Below are positions 9,414 to 19,616 of a DNA stretch of 64,000 bases, in pieces (positions within the stretch are counted from its first letter, which is position 1; every line of letters starts with the position of its first letter). Both the position numbers and the translations under genes were made by a program. Under the pieces are notes generated by a model. It was not told the DNA's origin. It was given only the letters and a program-made list of their open reading frames with translations, and ran no database searches. Origin of the DNA: Rahnella aquatilis CIP 78.65 = ATCC 33071. GTDB taxonomy: Bacteria; Pseudomonadota; Gammaproteobacteria; Enterobacterales; Enterobacteriaceae. The stretch spans positions 1,054,001-1,118,000 of the forward strand of contig NC_016818.1 in NCBI RefSeq assembly GCF_000241955.1, in the 5' to 3' direction.

Positions 9414-9995
9414 ATGTACCAGGATATTATCCGTACTGAACTGAACGAAGCTGCTGACACGCTGAATAAATTCATCAGCGATCCGGCAAATATTGAGTCT
9501 ATTCAACGTGCAGCTGTGTTGCTGGCGGATTCATTCAAAGCGGGTGGGAAAGTGATTTCCTGCGGTAACGGGGGTTCACACTGCGATGCCATGCATTTCG
9601 CCGAAGAACTGACAGGCCGCTATCGTGAAAACCGTCCGGGCTATCCGGCAATTGCTATTTCTGACGTCAGCCACATCTCTTGCGTCGGCAATGATTTCGG
9701 CTACGAATACATCTTTTCCCGTTATCTGGAAGCGGTTGGCCAGAAGGGCGACGTGCTGCTGGGCATCTCCACTTCCGGTAATTCCGGTAACGTGATCAAA
9801 GCCATCGAAGCTGCGCGTGCCAAAGGCATGAAAGTCATCACCCTGACCGGTAAAGATGGCGGGAAAATGGACGGTTCAGCCGACGTGGAAATCCGCGTTC
9901 CGCACTTTGGTTTCGCTGACCGCGTGCAGGAAATTCATATCAAAGTCATTCATATTTTGATTCTCCTGATCGAAAAAGAGATGGCAAAGGCATAA
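9414..9995 (+). CDS. gmhA: Phosphoheptose isomerase GmhA/LpcA
   Basis: Converts sedoheptulose-7-phosphate to D-glycero-D-manno-heptose-7-phosphate, the first step of ADP-heptose synthesis for the LPS inner core. The start was taken at ATG before [15 protein letters not shown], eight codons inside the longest frame, because GAGG lies at the right distance and the product then has 193 residues like E. coli GmhA (192). A SIS domain fills the protein: [37 protein letters not shown] and [18 protein letters not shown], with substrate and zinc ligands intact. It is followed after 27 bases by yafJ. Confidence 0.97.
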   Translation: MYQDIIRTELNEAADTLNKFISDPANIESIQRAAVLLADSFKAGGKVISCGNGGSHCDAMHFAEELTGRYRENRPGYPAIAISDVSHISCVGNDFGYEYIFSRYLEAVGQKGDVLLGISTSGNSGNVIKAIEAARAKGMKVITLTGKDGGKMDGSADVEIRVPHFGFADRVQEIHIKVIHILILLIEKEMAKA

Positions 9996-10022
9996 GCCCT
10001 TTGTCGTTAAAGGAGGCTGGTG

Positions 10023-10790
10023 ATGTGCGAATTGCTCGGGATGAGCGCTAACGTTCCTACTGATATTTGTTTCAGTTTCAGCGGATTAGTGCAGCGTGGT
10101 GGCGGGACTGGTCCGCATAAAGATGGCTGGGGCATCACCTTCTATGAAGGGAATGGCTGTCGTACTTTTAAAGATCCGACGCCAAGCTTTAATTCGCCCA
10201 TTGCCCGCCTTGTTCAGGAATACCCGATCAAATCCTGCGCGGTGATTTCTCATATCCGTCAGGCAAACCGTGGCGAAGTGGCGCTGGAAAATACCCACCC
10301 GTTTACCCGCGAATTGTGGGGACGCAACTGGACTTACGCGCACAATGGTCAGCTTCGGGGTTATCGCCAGCTCGATACCGGCACGCTGCGCCCGGTGGGT
10401 CAGACCGACAGCGAATACGCCTTCTGCTGGTTACTGCATAAACTCACCCAACGCTACCCGCGCCGTCCTGCAAGCTGGCCGCCGGTGTTTCGCTATATTG
10501 CGTCGCTGGCTGATGAGTTACGGCAGAAAGGGGTATTTAACATGTTGCTGTCTGATGGCAATTTCGTGATGGCGTATTGCTCGACGAATTTGCACTGGAT
10601 CACGCGGCGTGCGCCTTTTGGCAAGGCAACGTTGTTGGATCAGGATGTGGAAATTGATTTTCAGCAGCAGACGACACCGGATGATGTCGTCACCGTGATT
10701 GCCACGCAACCGCTGACGGCGAACGAAACCTGGAACAAAATTGCGCCAGGTGAATTCGCATTATTTCATCGGGGCGAACGCCAGCTGTGA
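10023..10790 (+). CDS. yafJ: Class II glutamine amidotransferase YafJ
   Basis: A 255-residue Ntn-type amidotransferase domain protein. The ATG, not the GTG three bases upstream, is chosen because family members expose Cys2 as the nucleophile after removal of Met1, and the sequence then begins [16 protein letters not shown] precedes it. Other family marks are [30 protein letters not shown] and [19 protein letters not shown]. The physiological acceptor of the ammonia is unknown. It follows gmhA closely and its 3' end overlaps the 3' end of convergent yafK by 30 bases. Confidence 0.94.
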   Translation: MCELLGMSANVPTDICFSFSGLVQRGGGTGPHKDGWGITFYEGNGCRTFKDPTPSFNSPIARLVQEYPIKSCAVISHIRQANRGEVALENTHPFTRELWGRNWTYAHNGQLRGYRQLDTGTLRPVGQTDSEYAFCWLLHKLTQRYPRRPASWPPVFRYIASLADELRQKGVFNMLLSDGNFVMAYCSTNLHWITRRAPFGKATLLDQDVEIDFQQQTTPDDVVTVIATQPLTANETWNKIAPGEFALFHRGERQL

Positions 10791-11486
10791 AGGCAGCGGG
10801 GTGTTGGACAACGGTTGCAGCACTTCATATTTACCCTCATTGACCACGACATTCGGTGGCTGATGGTGTTTCTCAAAGTATGCATATCCCGGTTGCAACT
10901 GGCTCCAGAAACTGTAGTAGCTGGAGTTTTTATGCGCCTTCATATTGGCATCGGTCATCCTGAACGGGTAAATGCTAATCTTTAAATTGCGTTGCCCGAA
11001 CTGGAATGCTGCCTGTACGTAGGTGAAGATTTCGTCCATATAGCCGTCAGTCATGGCGTAGCAACCAATAGACTTACAGTTACCGTGGATCATCAGATAC
11101 TTACCTGAATAACCCTGAGAAATATCGTATGCATTGGGGAAACCGATGTTGATGGCGCGATAAAAGCGACTGTCGGGTTTCAGGTGGTGAATATCCACGT
11201 TGTAGAAACCTTCCGGGCTTTTGAAATCGCCTTCGCGACGTTTATTTCCCAAACCACCAGAAAAATCGCAGATGCCATAACTGCCGATCAGACGAAATTC
11301 GCCGTCGAGCTGAGCATACAATTCGAGCTTACGTTCTTGTTTGAAGATCTGGATATAAACGGGCGCACCCAATAATTGTTTTTTAAGTGCTGCGTTGACC
11401 GGGACAGCATCGCTGGCCGCGGCGTAATTTGCTGTAAATAAAGGCAAACTGAGGAGCATCGCAAGAAACAGCGCGATTCTGATCAT
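10761..11486 (-). CDS. yafK: L,D-transpeptidase-family YafK (LdtF/DpaA)
   Basis: A periplasmic YkuD-domain protein. In E. coli this family member (LdtF, also called DpaA) cuts the bond between Braun lipoprotein and peptidoglycan rather than forming cross-links. The start at the ATG before [10 protein letters not shown], with AGGA upstream, gives 241 residues and a clean Sec signal peptide ending near AAAS. The catalytic motif [14 protein letters not shown] contains the His and active Cys. It converges on yafJ with overlapping stop regions. All expected active-site residues are present. Confidence 0.94.
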   Translation of the reverse strand: MIRIALFLAMLLSLPLFTANYAAASDAVPVNAALKKQLLGAPVYIQIFKQERKLELYAQLDGEFRLIGSYGICDFSGGLGNKRREGDFKSPEGFYNVDIHHLKPDSRFYRAINIGFPNAYDISQGYSGKYLMIHGNCKSIGCYAMTDGYMDEIFTYVQAAFQFGQRNLKISIYPFRMTDANMKAHKNSSYYSFWSQLQPGYAYFEKHHQPPNVVVNEGKYEVLQPLSNTPLPSQLAFAPMK

Positions 11487-11735
11487 TCTAAGTCCTGCTC
11501 GGTAATAATTTTGATTATTTTGTCTACAGCTCAACTGCCTGTAAGACCGCCACTGATTTTCTTCTTATGTACTGCCTGTCTGAAACGCTGTCATATTAAT
11601 ACTGATTAAATTTTTAGCAATCACCAAATAATGAATAATGGCTTTCGGAATAGGAAATTTATTACGTTGCCATTAATGGTGATTAATTAAGCCAAATTAA
11701 CCCGTATTTTCCGTGTTGGACATTCCCGCACTCAA

Positions 11736-11751
11736 CTGTATACTTATACAG
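11736..11751 (+). promoter_or_regulatory. LexA (SOS) box of dinB
   Basis: CTGTATACTTATACAG fits the CTGT-N8-ACAG LexA consensus exactly, with an alternating A/T spacer. It lies 17 bases upstream of the dinB start codon, so dinB is expected to be induced by DNA damage. Confidence 0.92.
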
Positions 11752-11768
11752 TTATTAAGGGGAGGGTT

Positions 11769-12863
11769 ATGCGTAAAATCATTCACGTGGATATGGACTG
11801 CTTTTTCGCGGCTGTCGAAATGCGCGATGATCCTTCCCTGCGCGACATTCCTATTGCCATTGGCGGCAGTCGTGACCGCCGTGGCGTCATCAGCACCGCC
11901 AATTATCCTGCCCGCAAATTCGGCGTGCACAGCGCGATGCCTACCGGCATGGCACTGAAACTTTGCCCGCACCTGAAAGTCATTCCCGGCCGGATGGAGG
12001 CTTATAAAGAAGCGTCAAACCACATCCGTGAAATCTTCGCGCGTTATACCTCATTGATCGAACCGCTGTCACTCGACGAAGCTTATCTGGATGTTTCCGA
12101 TTCGCCGCAATGCAACGGCTCTGCGACACTTATCGCTGCTGAAATCCGCCAGGCCATTTTCGATGAAATCGCTCTGACGGCGTCGGCCGGGATTGCGCCG
12201 ATCAAATTTCTGGCAAAAATCGCCTCGGATCTGAACAAACCCAACGGTCAGTTTGTGATTACGCCAGAAAAAGTCGGGGCGTTTTTACAGGATCTTCCGC
12301 TGAGTAAAATCCCCGGCGTTGGTAAAGTCACCGCCCAGCGTTTACAGGAGCAGGGGCTTTTCACCTGCGGCGATGTACAGCGGTACGATCTGGCGAAACT
12401 GCTCAAACGTTTTGGTAAGTTTGGCCGCGTACTGTGGGAACGCTGTCAGGGTATCGATGAACGTGAAATTTCCTCCGAGCGGTTGCGTAAATCGGTCGGC
12501 GTGGAACGCACGCTGGCAGAAGATATTCACGGCTGGGAAGAATGCGTGGCGCTGATCGAACGTTTATATCCTGAACTGCATACGCGCCTGAGTCGTGTCA
12601 GCCCGGATCTGCGTATCGCTCGTCAGGGCGTGAAACTCAAATTCCATGATTTTCAGCAAACCACGCAGGAACACGTCTGGCCGGTGCTTAATAAAGAAGA
12701 TTTACTGAAAGTTGCGCGGGAGGCGTGGGAAAAACGGCGGGGTGGACGGGGAGTCAGACTGGTGGGATTACATGTGACGTTGCAGGATCCGCAAATAGAG
12801 CGGCAGCTTCTTTTGGATTTGAGCTCCTCCCCCTGCGAAGGGGGAGGCTGGGAGGGGGTTTAG
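11769..12863 (+). CDS. dinB: DNA polymerase IV DinB with repeat-derived tail
   Basis: A Y-family translesion polymerase that copies past minor-groove adducts and extends mismatched ends. Palm motifs [12 protein letters not shown] (residues 5-16) and [10 protein letters not shown] (about 101-110) carry the catalytic acidic residues; the helix-hairpin-helix [16 protein letters not shown] and the little-finger domain follow. The protein has 364 residues versus 351 in E. coli. The C-terminal beta-clamp motif QLLLDL ends at residue 351, exactly where E. coli ends, but is followed by 13 extra residues ([13 protein letters not shown]) encoded by a REP-like repeat that has replaced the original stop. 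Preceded by GGAGGG and a LexA box. Confidence 0.96.
   Translation: MRKIIHVDMDCFFAAVEMRDDPSLRDIPIAIGGSRDRRGVISTANYPARKFGVHSAMPTGMALKLCPHLKVIPGRMEAYKEASNHIREIFARYTSLIEPLSLDEAYLDVSDSPQCNGSATLIAAEIRQAIFDEIALTASAGIAPIKFLAKIASDLNKPNGQFVITPEKVGAFLQDLPLSKIPGVGKVTAQRLQEQGLFTCGDVQRYDLAKLLKRFGKFGRVLWERCQGIDEREISSERLRKSVGVERTLAEDIHGWEECVALIERLYPELHTRLSRVSPDLRIARQGVKLKFHDFQQTTQEHVWPVLNKEDLLKVAREAWEKRRGGRGVRLVGLHVTLQDPQIERQLLLDLSSSPCEGGGWEGV
12823..12861 (+). repeat. REP-like palindromic repeat, copy A (inside dinB 3' end)
   Basis: CTCCCCCTGCGAAGGGGGAG hairpin followed by GCTGGGAGGGGGTTTA. The same pattern in opposite orientation forms copy B, 50 bases away. The repeat supplies the last codons of dinB. 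Confidence 0.75.
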
Positions 12864-12912
12864 CGGGCAAAATCAATGCCTGAGAAAACTTCAATCAACT
12901 GATTTTGCTTTA

Positions 12913-12950
12913 ATACCCCACCCCAGCCCTCCCCTTCGCAGGGGAGGGCG
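12913..12950 (-). repeat. REP-like palindromic repeat, copy B
   Basis: Reads on the minus strand as CCCTCCCCTGCGAAGGGGAG then GGCTGGGGTGGGGTA, matching copy A with a few changes. The two copies face each other tail to tail (BIME-like) between dinB and pepD. The hairpin lies only seven bases after the pepD stop and may protect or end the pepD transcript. Confidence 0.75.
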
Positions 12951-12956
12951 CAAAAA

Positions 12957-14417
12957 TTAACCGCGTTCAGGAATTGCTTTCAGCAAGGCTGTCAGCAGTT
13001 GCCAGTACAGCCCGACGCTGGCGATTTCAACCTGTTCATCCGGCGAGTGCGGGCCGGTGATAGTTGGCCCGATGGAAACCATGTCCATGTCCGGGTAAGG
13101 TTTTTTGAACAGACCGCATTCCAGACCGGCGTGGATCACCATGATGTTCGGGGTTTTATTGAACAGGGACTGGTAAGTTTCACGCACCAGCGTCATCACC
13201 GGCGAGCTTGGCTCAGGTTTCCAGCCAGGATAGCTGCCTTTTGCCAGACTTTTTGCGCCAGCCAGTTCACTCAGTGAATTCAGCATGCTGACAACATACT
13301 CTTTGCCGCTGTCGATAAGCGAACGGATCAGGCTGTTGATCGCCACTTCGTCATCTTTCATCGTGACCACGCCGACGTTCAGTGAGGTTTCTACCACACC
13401 TTTCACGTCATCACTCATGCGGATCACGCCGTTTGGCGTCGCGTTCAGCAGCGCAAGGAATTTACCCTGAGTTTCTGCAGTCAGTGCTTTCGCGTTGCTT
13501 TCAGCTGCTTCTACAACGAAGGCGATTTTCTTTTCAACGGCTGACAATTCGAACTGAATCGTTGCCAGGAATTCCTGTGCGGCCGCTTTCAGTGCATCCG
13601 CTTTATCGGCGGCAACCGCCAGTGTCACGATCGCTTCACGCGGGATGGCGTTACGCAGTGTGCCGCCGGTGAAGTCCAGCAGGCGCAGGCCGAGAGTATC
13701 AGTATTGTCAGCCAGAAAACGTGCCAGCAGTTTGCTGGCATTGCCCAGACCTAAGTGGATTTCAGCGCCGGAGTGGCCGCCTTTCAGGCCCTTCAGGGTC
13801 AGTTTCAGCGTGCTGAAACCGGCCGGAACTGCTTCACGGCTCAGCGGCAGTGTGGCGGTAAAATCAATCCCGCCGGCGCAACCCATGTAGATTTCGCCTT
13901 CGGTTTCAGAATCGGTGTTGATCAGGATTTCAGACTGTAACCAGTTCGGTTGCAGGCCGAATGCGCCTGCCATGCCGGTTTCTTCGGTCATGGTCAGCAG
14001 CACTTCCAGCGGGCCGTGTTCTACGCTGTCATCAGCCAGAACTGCCAGCGCGGACGCCATACCGATACCGTTGTCAGAACCCAGCGTGGTGCCGCGGGCT
14101 TTTACCCAACCGTCTTCGATGAAGGGCTGGATCGGATCTTTAGTGAAATCATGAACAGTATCGTTGTTTTTCTGCGGCACCATATCGAGGTGAGCCTGCA
14201 GGGCAACGGCTTTGCGGTTTTCCATGCCTTTAGTGGCCGGTTTGCGCAGCAAAATGTTGCCAACTTCATCACGCTCAGCGTGGATACCTTTTTCCTGTGC
14301 CCATTCAACAATGTGTTTTGCCAGCGCTTCTTCATGGTAAGAAGGGTGCGGAATTGAACAAATTTTGGCAAAAATATCCCACAACGGTTGTGGCGAAAGC
14401 TGAGACAGTTCAGACAC
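12957..14417 (-). CDS. pepD: Aminoacyl-histidine dipeptidase PepD
   Basis: Cytosolic M20-type zinc dipeptidase (peptidase D, carnosinase-like) cleaving Xaa-His and other dipeptides. The 486-residue length matches E. coli PepD (485). Metal-ligand and catalytic motifs are visible: LQAHLDMVPQ (residues about 77-86), LGSDNGIG (Asp119 region) and MTEETGMAGAFG (the Glu-Glu pair), then HAGLECGLFKK near the C-terminus. It is transcribed alone and divergently from gpt, with AGGAGACTTAT before the ATG. In E. coli pepD also lies next to gpt. Confidence 0.96.
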   Translation of the reverse strand: MSELSQLSPQPLWDIFAKICSIPHPSYHEEALAKHIVEWAQEKGIHAERDEVGNILLRKPATKGMENRKAVALQAHLDMVPQKNNDTVHDFTKDPIQPFIEDGWVKARGTTLGSDNGIGMASALAVLADDSVEHGPLEVLLTMTEETGMAGAFGLQPNWLQSEILINTDSETEGEIYMGCAGGIDFTATLPLSREAVPAGFSTLKLTLKGLKGGHSGAEIHLGLGNASKLLARFLADNTDTLGLRLLDFTGGTLRNAIPREAIVTLAVAADKADALKAAAQEFLATIQFELSAVEKKIAFVVEAAESNAKALTAETQGKFLALLNATPNGVIRMSDDVKGVVETSLNVGVVTMKDDEVAINSLIRSLIDSGKEYVVSMLNSLSELAGAKSLAKGSYPGWKPEPSSPVMTLVRETYQSLFNKTPNIMVIHAGLECGLFKKPYPDMDMVSIGPTITGPHSPDEQVEIASVGLYWQLLTALLKAIPERG

Positions 14418-14614
14418 TATAAGTCTCCTGTAACAGTCAGCTCATTCAGGCTCCGTTTGTCGGGGAACTGACTGAGATGCTGTAGGTTTAAGGTTAAGTA
14501 ATCCCCGCCAGGCTGTGTGGCGAGTGGCCTGACAGAATATCACTTAATCTTAACCTGTGCGCGGGCTCGGGGAGAAAATCCGGGATTTTTGGACGACTGA
14601 GGCCAGATAATCGC

Positions 14615-14643
14615 TGGTTTTTATGAACCGGACTCACTATAAT
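14615..14643 (+). promoter_or_regulatory. Candidate sigma70 promoter of gpt
   Basis: A perfect TATAAT at 14638-14643 is preceded 17 bases upstream by a weak -35-like TGGTTT. It lies 66 bases before the gpt start codon. Confidence 0.45.
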
Positions 14644-14709
14644 CTCGCGCAACCTTTTTTCCCCCACTACTTTTTTAGAAGCCGTTAATTCACTGGCTGG
14701 GACACCTTT

Positions 14710-15168
14710 ATGAGCGAAAAATACGTTGTAACCTGGGACATGCTGCAAATCCACGCCCGCACGATGGCTAAACGCCTGCTGCCGGCAGAACAATGGAAAG
14801 GCATTATTGCAGTCAGCCGTGGTGGCCTGGTTCCGGCAGCGTTGCTGGCTCGCGAGCTGTGCATCCGCCATGTGGATACCGTGTGTATCTCCAGCTACGA
14901 CCATGATAATCAGCGCGAAATGCAGGTGCTGAAACGCGCAGAAGGCGACGGTGAAGGCTTCATCGTAATTGACGATCTGGTGGATACCGGCGGCACCGCG
15001 AAAGCGATCCGCGAAATGTACCCGAAAGCGCATTTCATCACCATCTTCGCTAAACCGGCGGGCGCACCGCTGGTGGATGATTACGTGATCGACATCCCGC
15101 AGAACACCTGGATCGAACAGCCGTGGGATATGGGGGTTGTCTTTGTGCCTCCATTAGTGGGTAAGTAA
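14710..15168 (+). CDS. gpt: Xanthine-guanine phosphoribosyltransferase
   Basis: Salvages xanthine, guanine and to a lesser degree hypoxanthine to nucleotides using PRPP. The 152-residue length is identical to E. coli Gpt, and the PRPP-binding motif [18 protein letters not shown] is intact, with the flexible loop [11 protein letters not shown] and the C-terminal purine-contacting segment [17 protein letters not shown]. It is followed by a strong terminator and then by frsA, as in E. coli. Confidence 0.97.
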   Translation: MSEKYVVTWDMLQIHARTMAKRLLPAEQWKGIIAVSRGGLVPAALLARELCIRHVDTVCISSYDHDNQREMQVLKRAEGDGEGFIVIDDLVDTGGTAKAIREMYPKAHFITIFAKPAGAPLVDDYVIDIPQNTWIEQPWDMGVVFVPPLVGK

Positions 15169-15187
15169 TTTTCCCTTACTGTTTATA

Positions 15188-15220
15188 AACGCCTGGCTTA
15201 TTGCCGGGCGTTTTGCTTTT
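15188..15220 (+). terminator. Terminator after gpt
   Basis: Stem AACGCCTGGC / GCCGGGCGTT with a five-base loop and a following TTTTGCTTTT tract. Confidence 0.85.
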
Positions 15221-15345
15221 GTTGACTTGAAATCCTTTCCGCTTGACCTCACACCTCACTTGTCGCAACGTGGGCGGGTTATAATCCCGCCCAGAAATGA
15301 TCGCCTGCGGGCGACCTGCTGCTTGCTAACGGAGGATCTTGCATC

Positions 15346-16596
15346 ATGGCTCCAGCCAATCTTACGGAAAAACTGTTTAAACCTTCCTTCAAATATCCGG
15401 AAACATCAACGCTGGTTCATCGCGTTCATCACCACAATACCCACCCGACGATGCACTCCGCGCTGGAAGGCGATACGGTCCATTGCTGGTACCGCACGAT
15501 TAACCGTTTGATGTGGATGTGGCGCGGGGTTGATCCGCTGGAAGTGGAAGAAGTGCTGTCGCGCATTGCCGTCTCCAAAGCGGAACATAGCGATCCGTTG
15601 CTGCTCGATACCGTGATTGGTTACCGCAATGGCAACTGGATCTACGAATGGTCAAATCAGGCGATGCAATGGCAACAAAAAGCCGCCGAAGAGAAAGATG
15701 CCGATGTGGCGAGCGAATATTGGCTGAAAGCCGCCAACCTTTACAGCATTGCCGGTTATCCGCATCTGAAAGGCGATACGCTGGCGGAACAGGCGCAGGC
15801 GCTGGCCAATAAAGCCTTTGAAAAATCCTCGGAACATTCGCCTTACGAACTGAAAGAGCTGGAATTTAAGATCCCTGGCGGCACGCCGATCACCGGTTTC
15901 CTGCACTTGCCGAAGGAAGGCAAAGCGCCGTTCCCGACGGTGTTGGTGTGCGGCGGCCTCGATACCTTACAGAGTGACCATCAGCGCCTGTTCCGTTCGT
16001 ATCTCGCGCCGATGGGCATTGCGATGCTGACCATCGATATGCCGTCGATCGGTTTTTCGTCGAAGTGGAAACTGACCCAGGACACCAGCTTCCTGCATCA
16101 GCAGGTGCTGATGCAGCTTTCGGATGTGCCGTGGATCGATGCCAGCCGCGTCAGTTTGCTCGGCTACCGTTTTGGCGCGAACGTCGCCGTGCGTCTGGCG
16201 TATCTCGAACCGCGCCGCGTGCGGGCGGTCGCCACGCTGGGGGCGCTGGTGCATACGCTGCTCAGTGATCCGAAATGTCAGGAACAGGTGCCGGACATGT
16301 ATATAGATGTGCTGGCGAGCCGCATCGGTATGTCGAGCGCGTCCGACTCGGCGCTGAAAACTGAACTTAATCGTTATTCTCTGAAAACGCAGGGGCTGCT
16401 CGGGCGCAGAACACCGACGCCTATACTGGCCGCATACTGGGAGAACGATATCTTCAGTCCGAAGAGCGAAGCGAAGCTGATTGCGGATTCTTCCGCTGAC
16501 GGCAAACTTTTGACTATCCGCAGCGAGCCGCTTTATGCGCATTTTGACAGCGCTTTACATGAGATTTGCGGGTGGTTGCAGAAGAGAATGCAGTAA
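15346..16596 (+). CDS. frsA: Esterase FrsA
   Basis: A 416-residue DUF1100/alpha-beta hydrolase protein, first described as a partner of IIA-Glc that affects the respiration/fermentation balance and later as an esterase. The N-terminal half ([24 protein letters not shown]) is the FrsA-specific cap; the hydrolase core begins near [12 protein letters not shown], with [13 protein letters not shown] and [18 protein letters not shown]. The nucleophile position in the latter is not a classical GXSXG (GYRFGA), as also in E. coli FrsA. GGAGGA precedes the ATG. Position between gpt and crl matches E. coli. Confidence 0.94.
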   Translation: MAPANLTEKLFKPSFKYPETSTLVHRVHHHNTHPTMHSALEGDTVHCWYRTINRLMWMWRGVDPLEVEEVLSRIAVSKAEHSDPLLLDTVIGYRNGNWIYEWSNQAMQWQQKAAEEKDADVASEYWLKAANLYSIAGYPHLKGDTLAEQAQALANKAFEKSSEHSPYELKELEFKIPGGTPITGFLHLPKEGKAPFPTVLVCGGLDTLQSDHQRLFRSYLAPMGIAMLTIDMPSIGFSSKWKLTQDTSFLHQQVLMQLSDVPWIDASRVSLLGYRFGANVAVRLAYLEPRRVRAVATLGALVHTLLSDPKCQEQVPDMYIDVLASRIGMSSASDSALKTELNRYSLKTQGLLGRRTPTPILAAYWENDIFSPKSEAKLIADSSADGKLLTIRSEPLYAHFDSALHEICGWLQKRMQ

Positions 16597-16660
16597 CTTA
16601 ACAGTTGCTAATTCTTAACGTTTTGCTAAAAAGGATCGTCTTTAAATGGAGGTAAGTACT

Positions 16661-17062
16661 ATGACGTTACCAAGTGGTCATCCTAAAAGCAGGCTAATGA
16701 AACGTTTCGGTACTCTGGGACCGTACATCAGAGAAGGGAAATGCGAGAACGACCGCTTTTTCTTTGACTGTTTAGCTGTCTGCGTGAACGTGAAGCCCGC
16801 GCCGGAGAAGCGTGAATTCTGGGGCTGGTGGATTGAATTACAGGCTGAAGCCGAACGTTTTACCTATGTTTATCACTTCGGATTGTTTGATAAAGACGGC
16901 ATCTGGAAAGCGCAAAATATTAAAGATGCTGAAGTGCGCGAGAAACTTGAGACGACATTGAAAGGATTCCACAAGAATCTGAATGCCATGATCGAAGAGA
17001 TGTCCCTCAGACTGGAACCTGCTGATGATTTCAGCGAGGAACCGGTGAAGCTCTCCGCCTGA
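16661..17062 (+). CDS. crl: Sigma factor-binding protein Crl
   Basis: Crl binds RpoS and helps it assemble with core RNA polymerase, boosting stationary-phase and curli gene expression. The internal ATG before [15 protein letters not shown] is used because GGAGGT lies eight bases upstream; this gives 133 residues, the E. coli length. The RpoS-contact surface [20 protein letters not shown] and the conserved end [16 protein letters not shown] are kept, while the stretch around residues 85-115 differs. Unlike E. coli there is no phoE between crl and proB. Confidence 0.96.
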   Translation: MTLPSGHPKSRLMKRFGTLGPYIREGKCENDRFFFDCLAVCVNVKPAPEKREFWGWWIELQAEAERFTYVYHFGLFDKDGIWKAQNIKDAEVREKLETTLKGFHKNLNAMIEEMSLRLEPADDFSEEPVKLSA

Positions 17063-17103
17063 CCTTCTGTACTACCCATTCCCACGATGAATGCTGCTAT
17101 TAT

Positions 17104-17129
17104 AGCGTTATGCCGTTTGGCATAACGCT
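17104..17129. repeat. Perfect 11-bp inverted repeat between crl and proB
   Basis: AGCGTTATGCC and GGCATAACGCT flank a four-base loop. There is no T-run, so it is not a classical terminator; it may form a stem in the proB leader or be a protein-binding palindrome. Confidence 0.5.
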
Positions 17130-17184
17130 TCTCAACTGTTACAAAGACAAAGAAGCCCTTCTTTTTCACACTAATGGAACGATT

Positions 17185-18288
17185 ATGAGTGGTAGTCAGA
17201 CACTGGTTGTAAAACTGGGCACCAGCGTGCTCACTGGCGGCTCCCGTCGCCTCAACCGTGCTCACATTGTTGAGCTTGTCCGCCAGTGCGCGCAGCAACA
17301 TGCGGCAGGGCACCGGATTGTGATTGTCACGTCGGGCGCGATTGCCGCCGGGCGCGAACATCTTGGCTACCCCGAACTCCCCGCCACCATTGCTTCCAAA
17401 CAACTGCTGGCTGCCGTCGGGCAAAGCCGTCTGATCCAGCTGTGGGAGCAATTGTTCTCGATTTATGGCATCCACATTGGTCAGATGCTGCTGACGCGCG
17501 CCGACATGGAAGACCGCGAGCGGTTCCTCAATGCCCGCGACACGATGCATGCGCTGCTCGATAACCATATCGTGCCGGTGATTAATGAAAACGATGCCGT
17601 CGCCACCGCAGAGATCAAAGTCGGCGATAACGACAACCTTTCCGCGCTGGCGGCGATACTGGCCGGTGCCGATAAATTGCTGCTGCTGACCGATCAGCGT
17701 GGTCTGTTTACCGCCGATCCGCGCACCAATCCGCAGGCAGAGCTTATCCGCGAAGTGATGACCATTGATGATGAACTGCGCGGTGTGGCGGGCGACAGCG
17801 TTTCCGGCCTCGGCACCGGCGGCATGGCCACCAAACTGCAGGCGGCGGATGTCGCGTGCCGTGCGGGCGTCGATACCATTATTGCTGCGGGCAGCCTGCC
17901 GGGCGTAATTGGCGATGTCATTAACGGCGTTTCGGTCGGCACGCGTTTTCACGCGATGGAAACGCCGCTGGAAAACCGTAAGCGCTGGATCTTCGGCGCA
18001 CCGCCAGCGGGTGAAATCACCATCGACGACGGCGCGGTTTCCGCCATGATGGAGCGCGGCAGCTCGCTGCTGCCAAAGGGGATCCGCGAAGTGAAAGGCG
18101 ATTTCTCGCGTGGCGAAGTGATCCGCATCCGCAACCTGAACGGGCGCGACCTCGCGCACGGTGTCAGCCGCTATAACAGCGATGCGATGCGCATGATTGC
18201 CGGTCATCACTCTCAGCAGATCAGCGAAATTCTCGGTTACGAATACGGCCCGGTTGCCGTGCATCGTGACGACATGATTGTCAGTTAA
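17185..18288 (+). CDS. proB: Glutamate 5-kinase
   Basis: First step of proline synthesis, phosphorylation of glutamate by ATP. The ATG before [18 protein letters not shown] gives 367 residues, equal to E. coli ProB; the longest frame would add 25 residues with no homology. An amino-acid kinase domain (residues 1-255: [47 protein letters not shown]) is followed by a PUA domain (from about 275). Feedback inhibition by proline is expected from the intact kinase domain. It is followed ten bases later by proA in a conserved operon. Confidence 0.97.
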   Translation: MSGSQTLVVKLGTSVLTGGSRRLNRAHIVELVRQCAQQHAAGHRIVIVTSGAIAAGREHLGYPELPATIASKQLLAAVGQSRLIQLWEQLFSIYGIHIGQMLLTRADMEDRERFLNARDTMHALLDNHIVPVINENDAVATAEIKVGDNDNLSALAAILAGADKLLLLTDQRGLFTADPRTNPQAELIREVMTIDDELRGVAGDSVSGLGTGGMATKLQAADVACRAGVDTIIAAGSLPGVIGDVINGVSVGTRFHAMETPLENRKRWIFGAPPAGEITIDDGAVSAMMERGSSLLPKGIREVKGDFSRGEVIRIRNLNGRDLAHGVSRYNSDAMRMIAGHHSQQISEILGYEYGPVAVHRDDMIVS

Positions 18289-18298
18289 GGAGCCACAG

Positions 18299-19552
18299 AT
18301 GCTTAACGAGATGGGCCAGGCTGCGAAAGCCGCGTCCTGGCAGCTTTCCACCCTCAGCACCGCGCAGAAAAATCGTGCGCTGATGCTGATAGCCGACATG
18401 CTTGAGGCCAACAGCCAGAGCATTATTCTTGCCAACGAACTCGACATGGCCGCCGCCCGCGAAAGCGGCATGAGCGAGGCATTATTAGACCGCCTGCTGC
18501 TGACCCCCGCGCGTCTTTCGGCGATTGCCAGCGACGTGCGCGATGTCTGCCGCCTGAGCGATCCGGTCGGGCAGGTGATTGATGGTTCACAGCAGGACAG
18601 CGGTTTGCGTCTCGAACGCCGCCGTGTCCCGCTTGGCGTAATCGGCGTGATTTATGAAGCGCGCCCGAACGTCACCATCGACGTCGCCAGCCTGTGCCTG
18701 AAAACCGGCAATGCCGTTATCCTGCGCGGTGGCAAAGAAACGCACCACACCAATCAGGCGACGGTTAACGTCATTCAGATGGCGCTGGAAGAATGCGGAT
18801 TACCAAAAGCCGCCGTGCAGGCCATCGACAGCCCGGATCGCGCACTGGTCGCGGAACTGCTGCGTCTGGATAAATACGTCGATATGCTGATCCCACGCGG
18901 TGGCGCGGCGCTGCACAAACTGTGCCGCGAACAGTCCACCATTCCGGTGATCACCGGCGGTATCGGCGTTTGCCATACGTTTGTAGATGAAAGTGCTGAT
19001 TTCGACAAAGCGCTGACCGTGCTGGAAAGTGCGAAAGTGCAGCGTCCTAGCGCCTGTAACAGCCTGGAAACCGTGCTGGTGCATCAGGCGATCGCCGCCC
19101 GCTTCCTGCCGGAACTGAGCGACAAAATGCACCGTGCAGGCGTCACGCTGCATGCCAGCGAATCGGCGATGCCGTATCTGCAACATGGCCCGGCGAAAGT
19201 GGTGGCGGTAACCGAAGAAGATTATTCGGATGAATGGCTGTCGCTGGATTTGAACGTGACGGTTGTCGCTGATCTCGACGCCGCCGTGGCGCACATCCGC
19301 ACCTACGGCACCGAGCATTCCGATGCGATCCTTACCCGTTCCATCAGCAGCGCGGACAGGTTCGTGCGTGAAGTGGATTCCTCTGCGGTTTACGTCAACG
19401 CCAGCACCCGGTTCACCGATGGCGGACAGTTCGGTTTAGGCGCAGAAGTGGCGGTCAGTACGCAAAAACTGCACGCCCGCGGCCCGATGGGATTAGAAGC
19501 CCTGACGACCTACAAATGGATTGGTTACGGCGACGATTTAGTCCGTCCTTAA
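18299..19552 (+). CDS. proA: Gamma-glutamyl phosphate reductase
   Basis: NADPH-dependent reduction of gamma-glutamyl phosphate to glutamate semialdehyde, the second step of proline synthesis; it channels unstable product from ProB. The start at the ATG before LNEMGQAAK, after AAGGAG, gives 417 residues, the E. coli length. The aldehyde-dehydrogenase fold is clear: [30 protein letters not shown], and the catalytic Cys in [15 protein letters not shown], plus the conserved end [15 protein letters not shown]. The next tRNA-Thr downstream recalls E. coli proA–thrW, though four genes intervene here. Confidence 0.97.
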   Translation: MLNEMGQAAKAASWQLSTLSTAQKNRALMLIADMLEANSQSIILANELDMAAARESGMSEALLDRLLLTPARLSAIASDVRDVCRLSDPVGQVIDGSQQDSGLRLERRRVPLGVIGVIYEARPNVTIDVASLCLKTGNAVILRGGKETHHTNQATVNVIQMALEECGLPKAAVQAIDSPDRALVAELLRLDKYVDMLIPRGGAALHKLCREQSTIPVITGGIGVCHTFVDESADFDKALTVLESAKVQRPSACNSLETVLVHQAIAARFLPELSDKMHRAGVTLHASESAMPYLQHGPAKVVAVTEEDYSDEWLSLDLNVTVVADLDAAVAHIRTYGTEHSDAILTRSISSADRFVREVDSSAVYVNASTRFTDGGQFGLGAEVAVSTQKLHARGPMGLEALTTYKWIGYGDDLVRP

Positions 19553-19616
19553 CTGACCGGCACCGGTGGATTCAGCATGATGAAGCCGGTGCGATGTTTA
19601 TCTCTTCTGAACACCC

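Noticed and set aside
16873..18471. 532-codon minus-strand frame across crl, proB and the start of proA
   Set aside because: Antisense to three well-conserved genes; composition is that of a mirror frame (His/Arg/Ala-rich) and no family pattern is visible.
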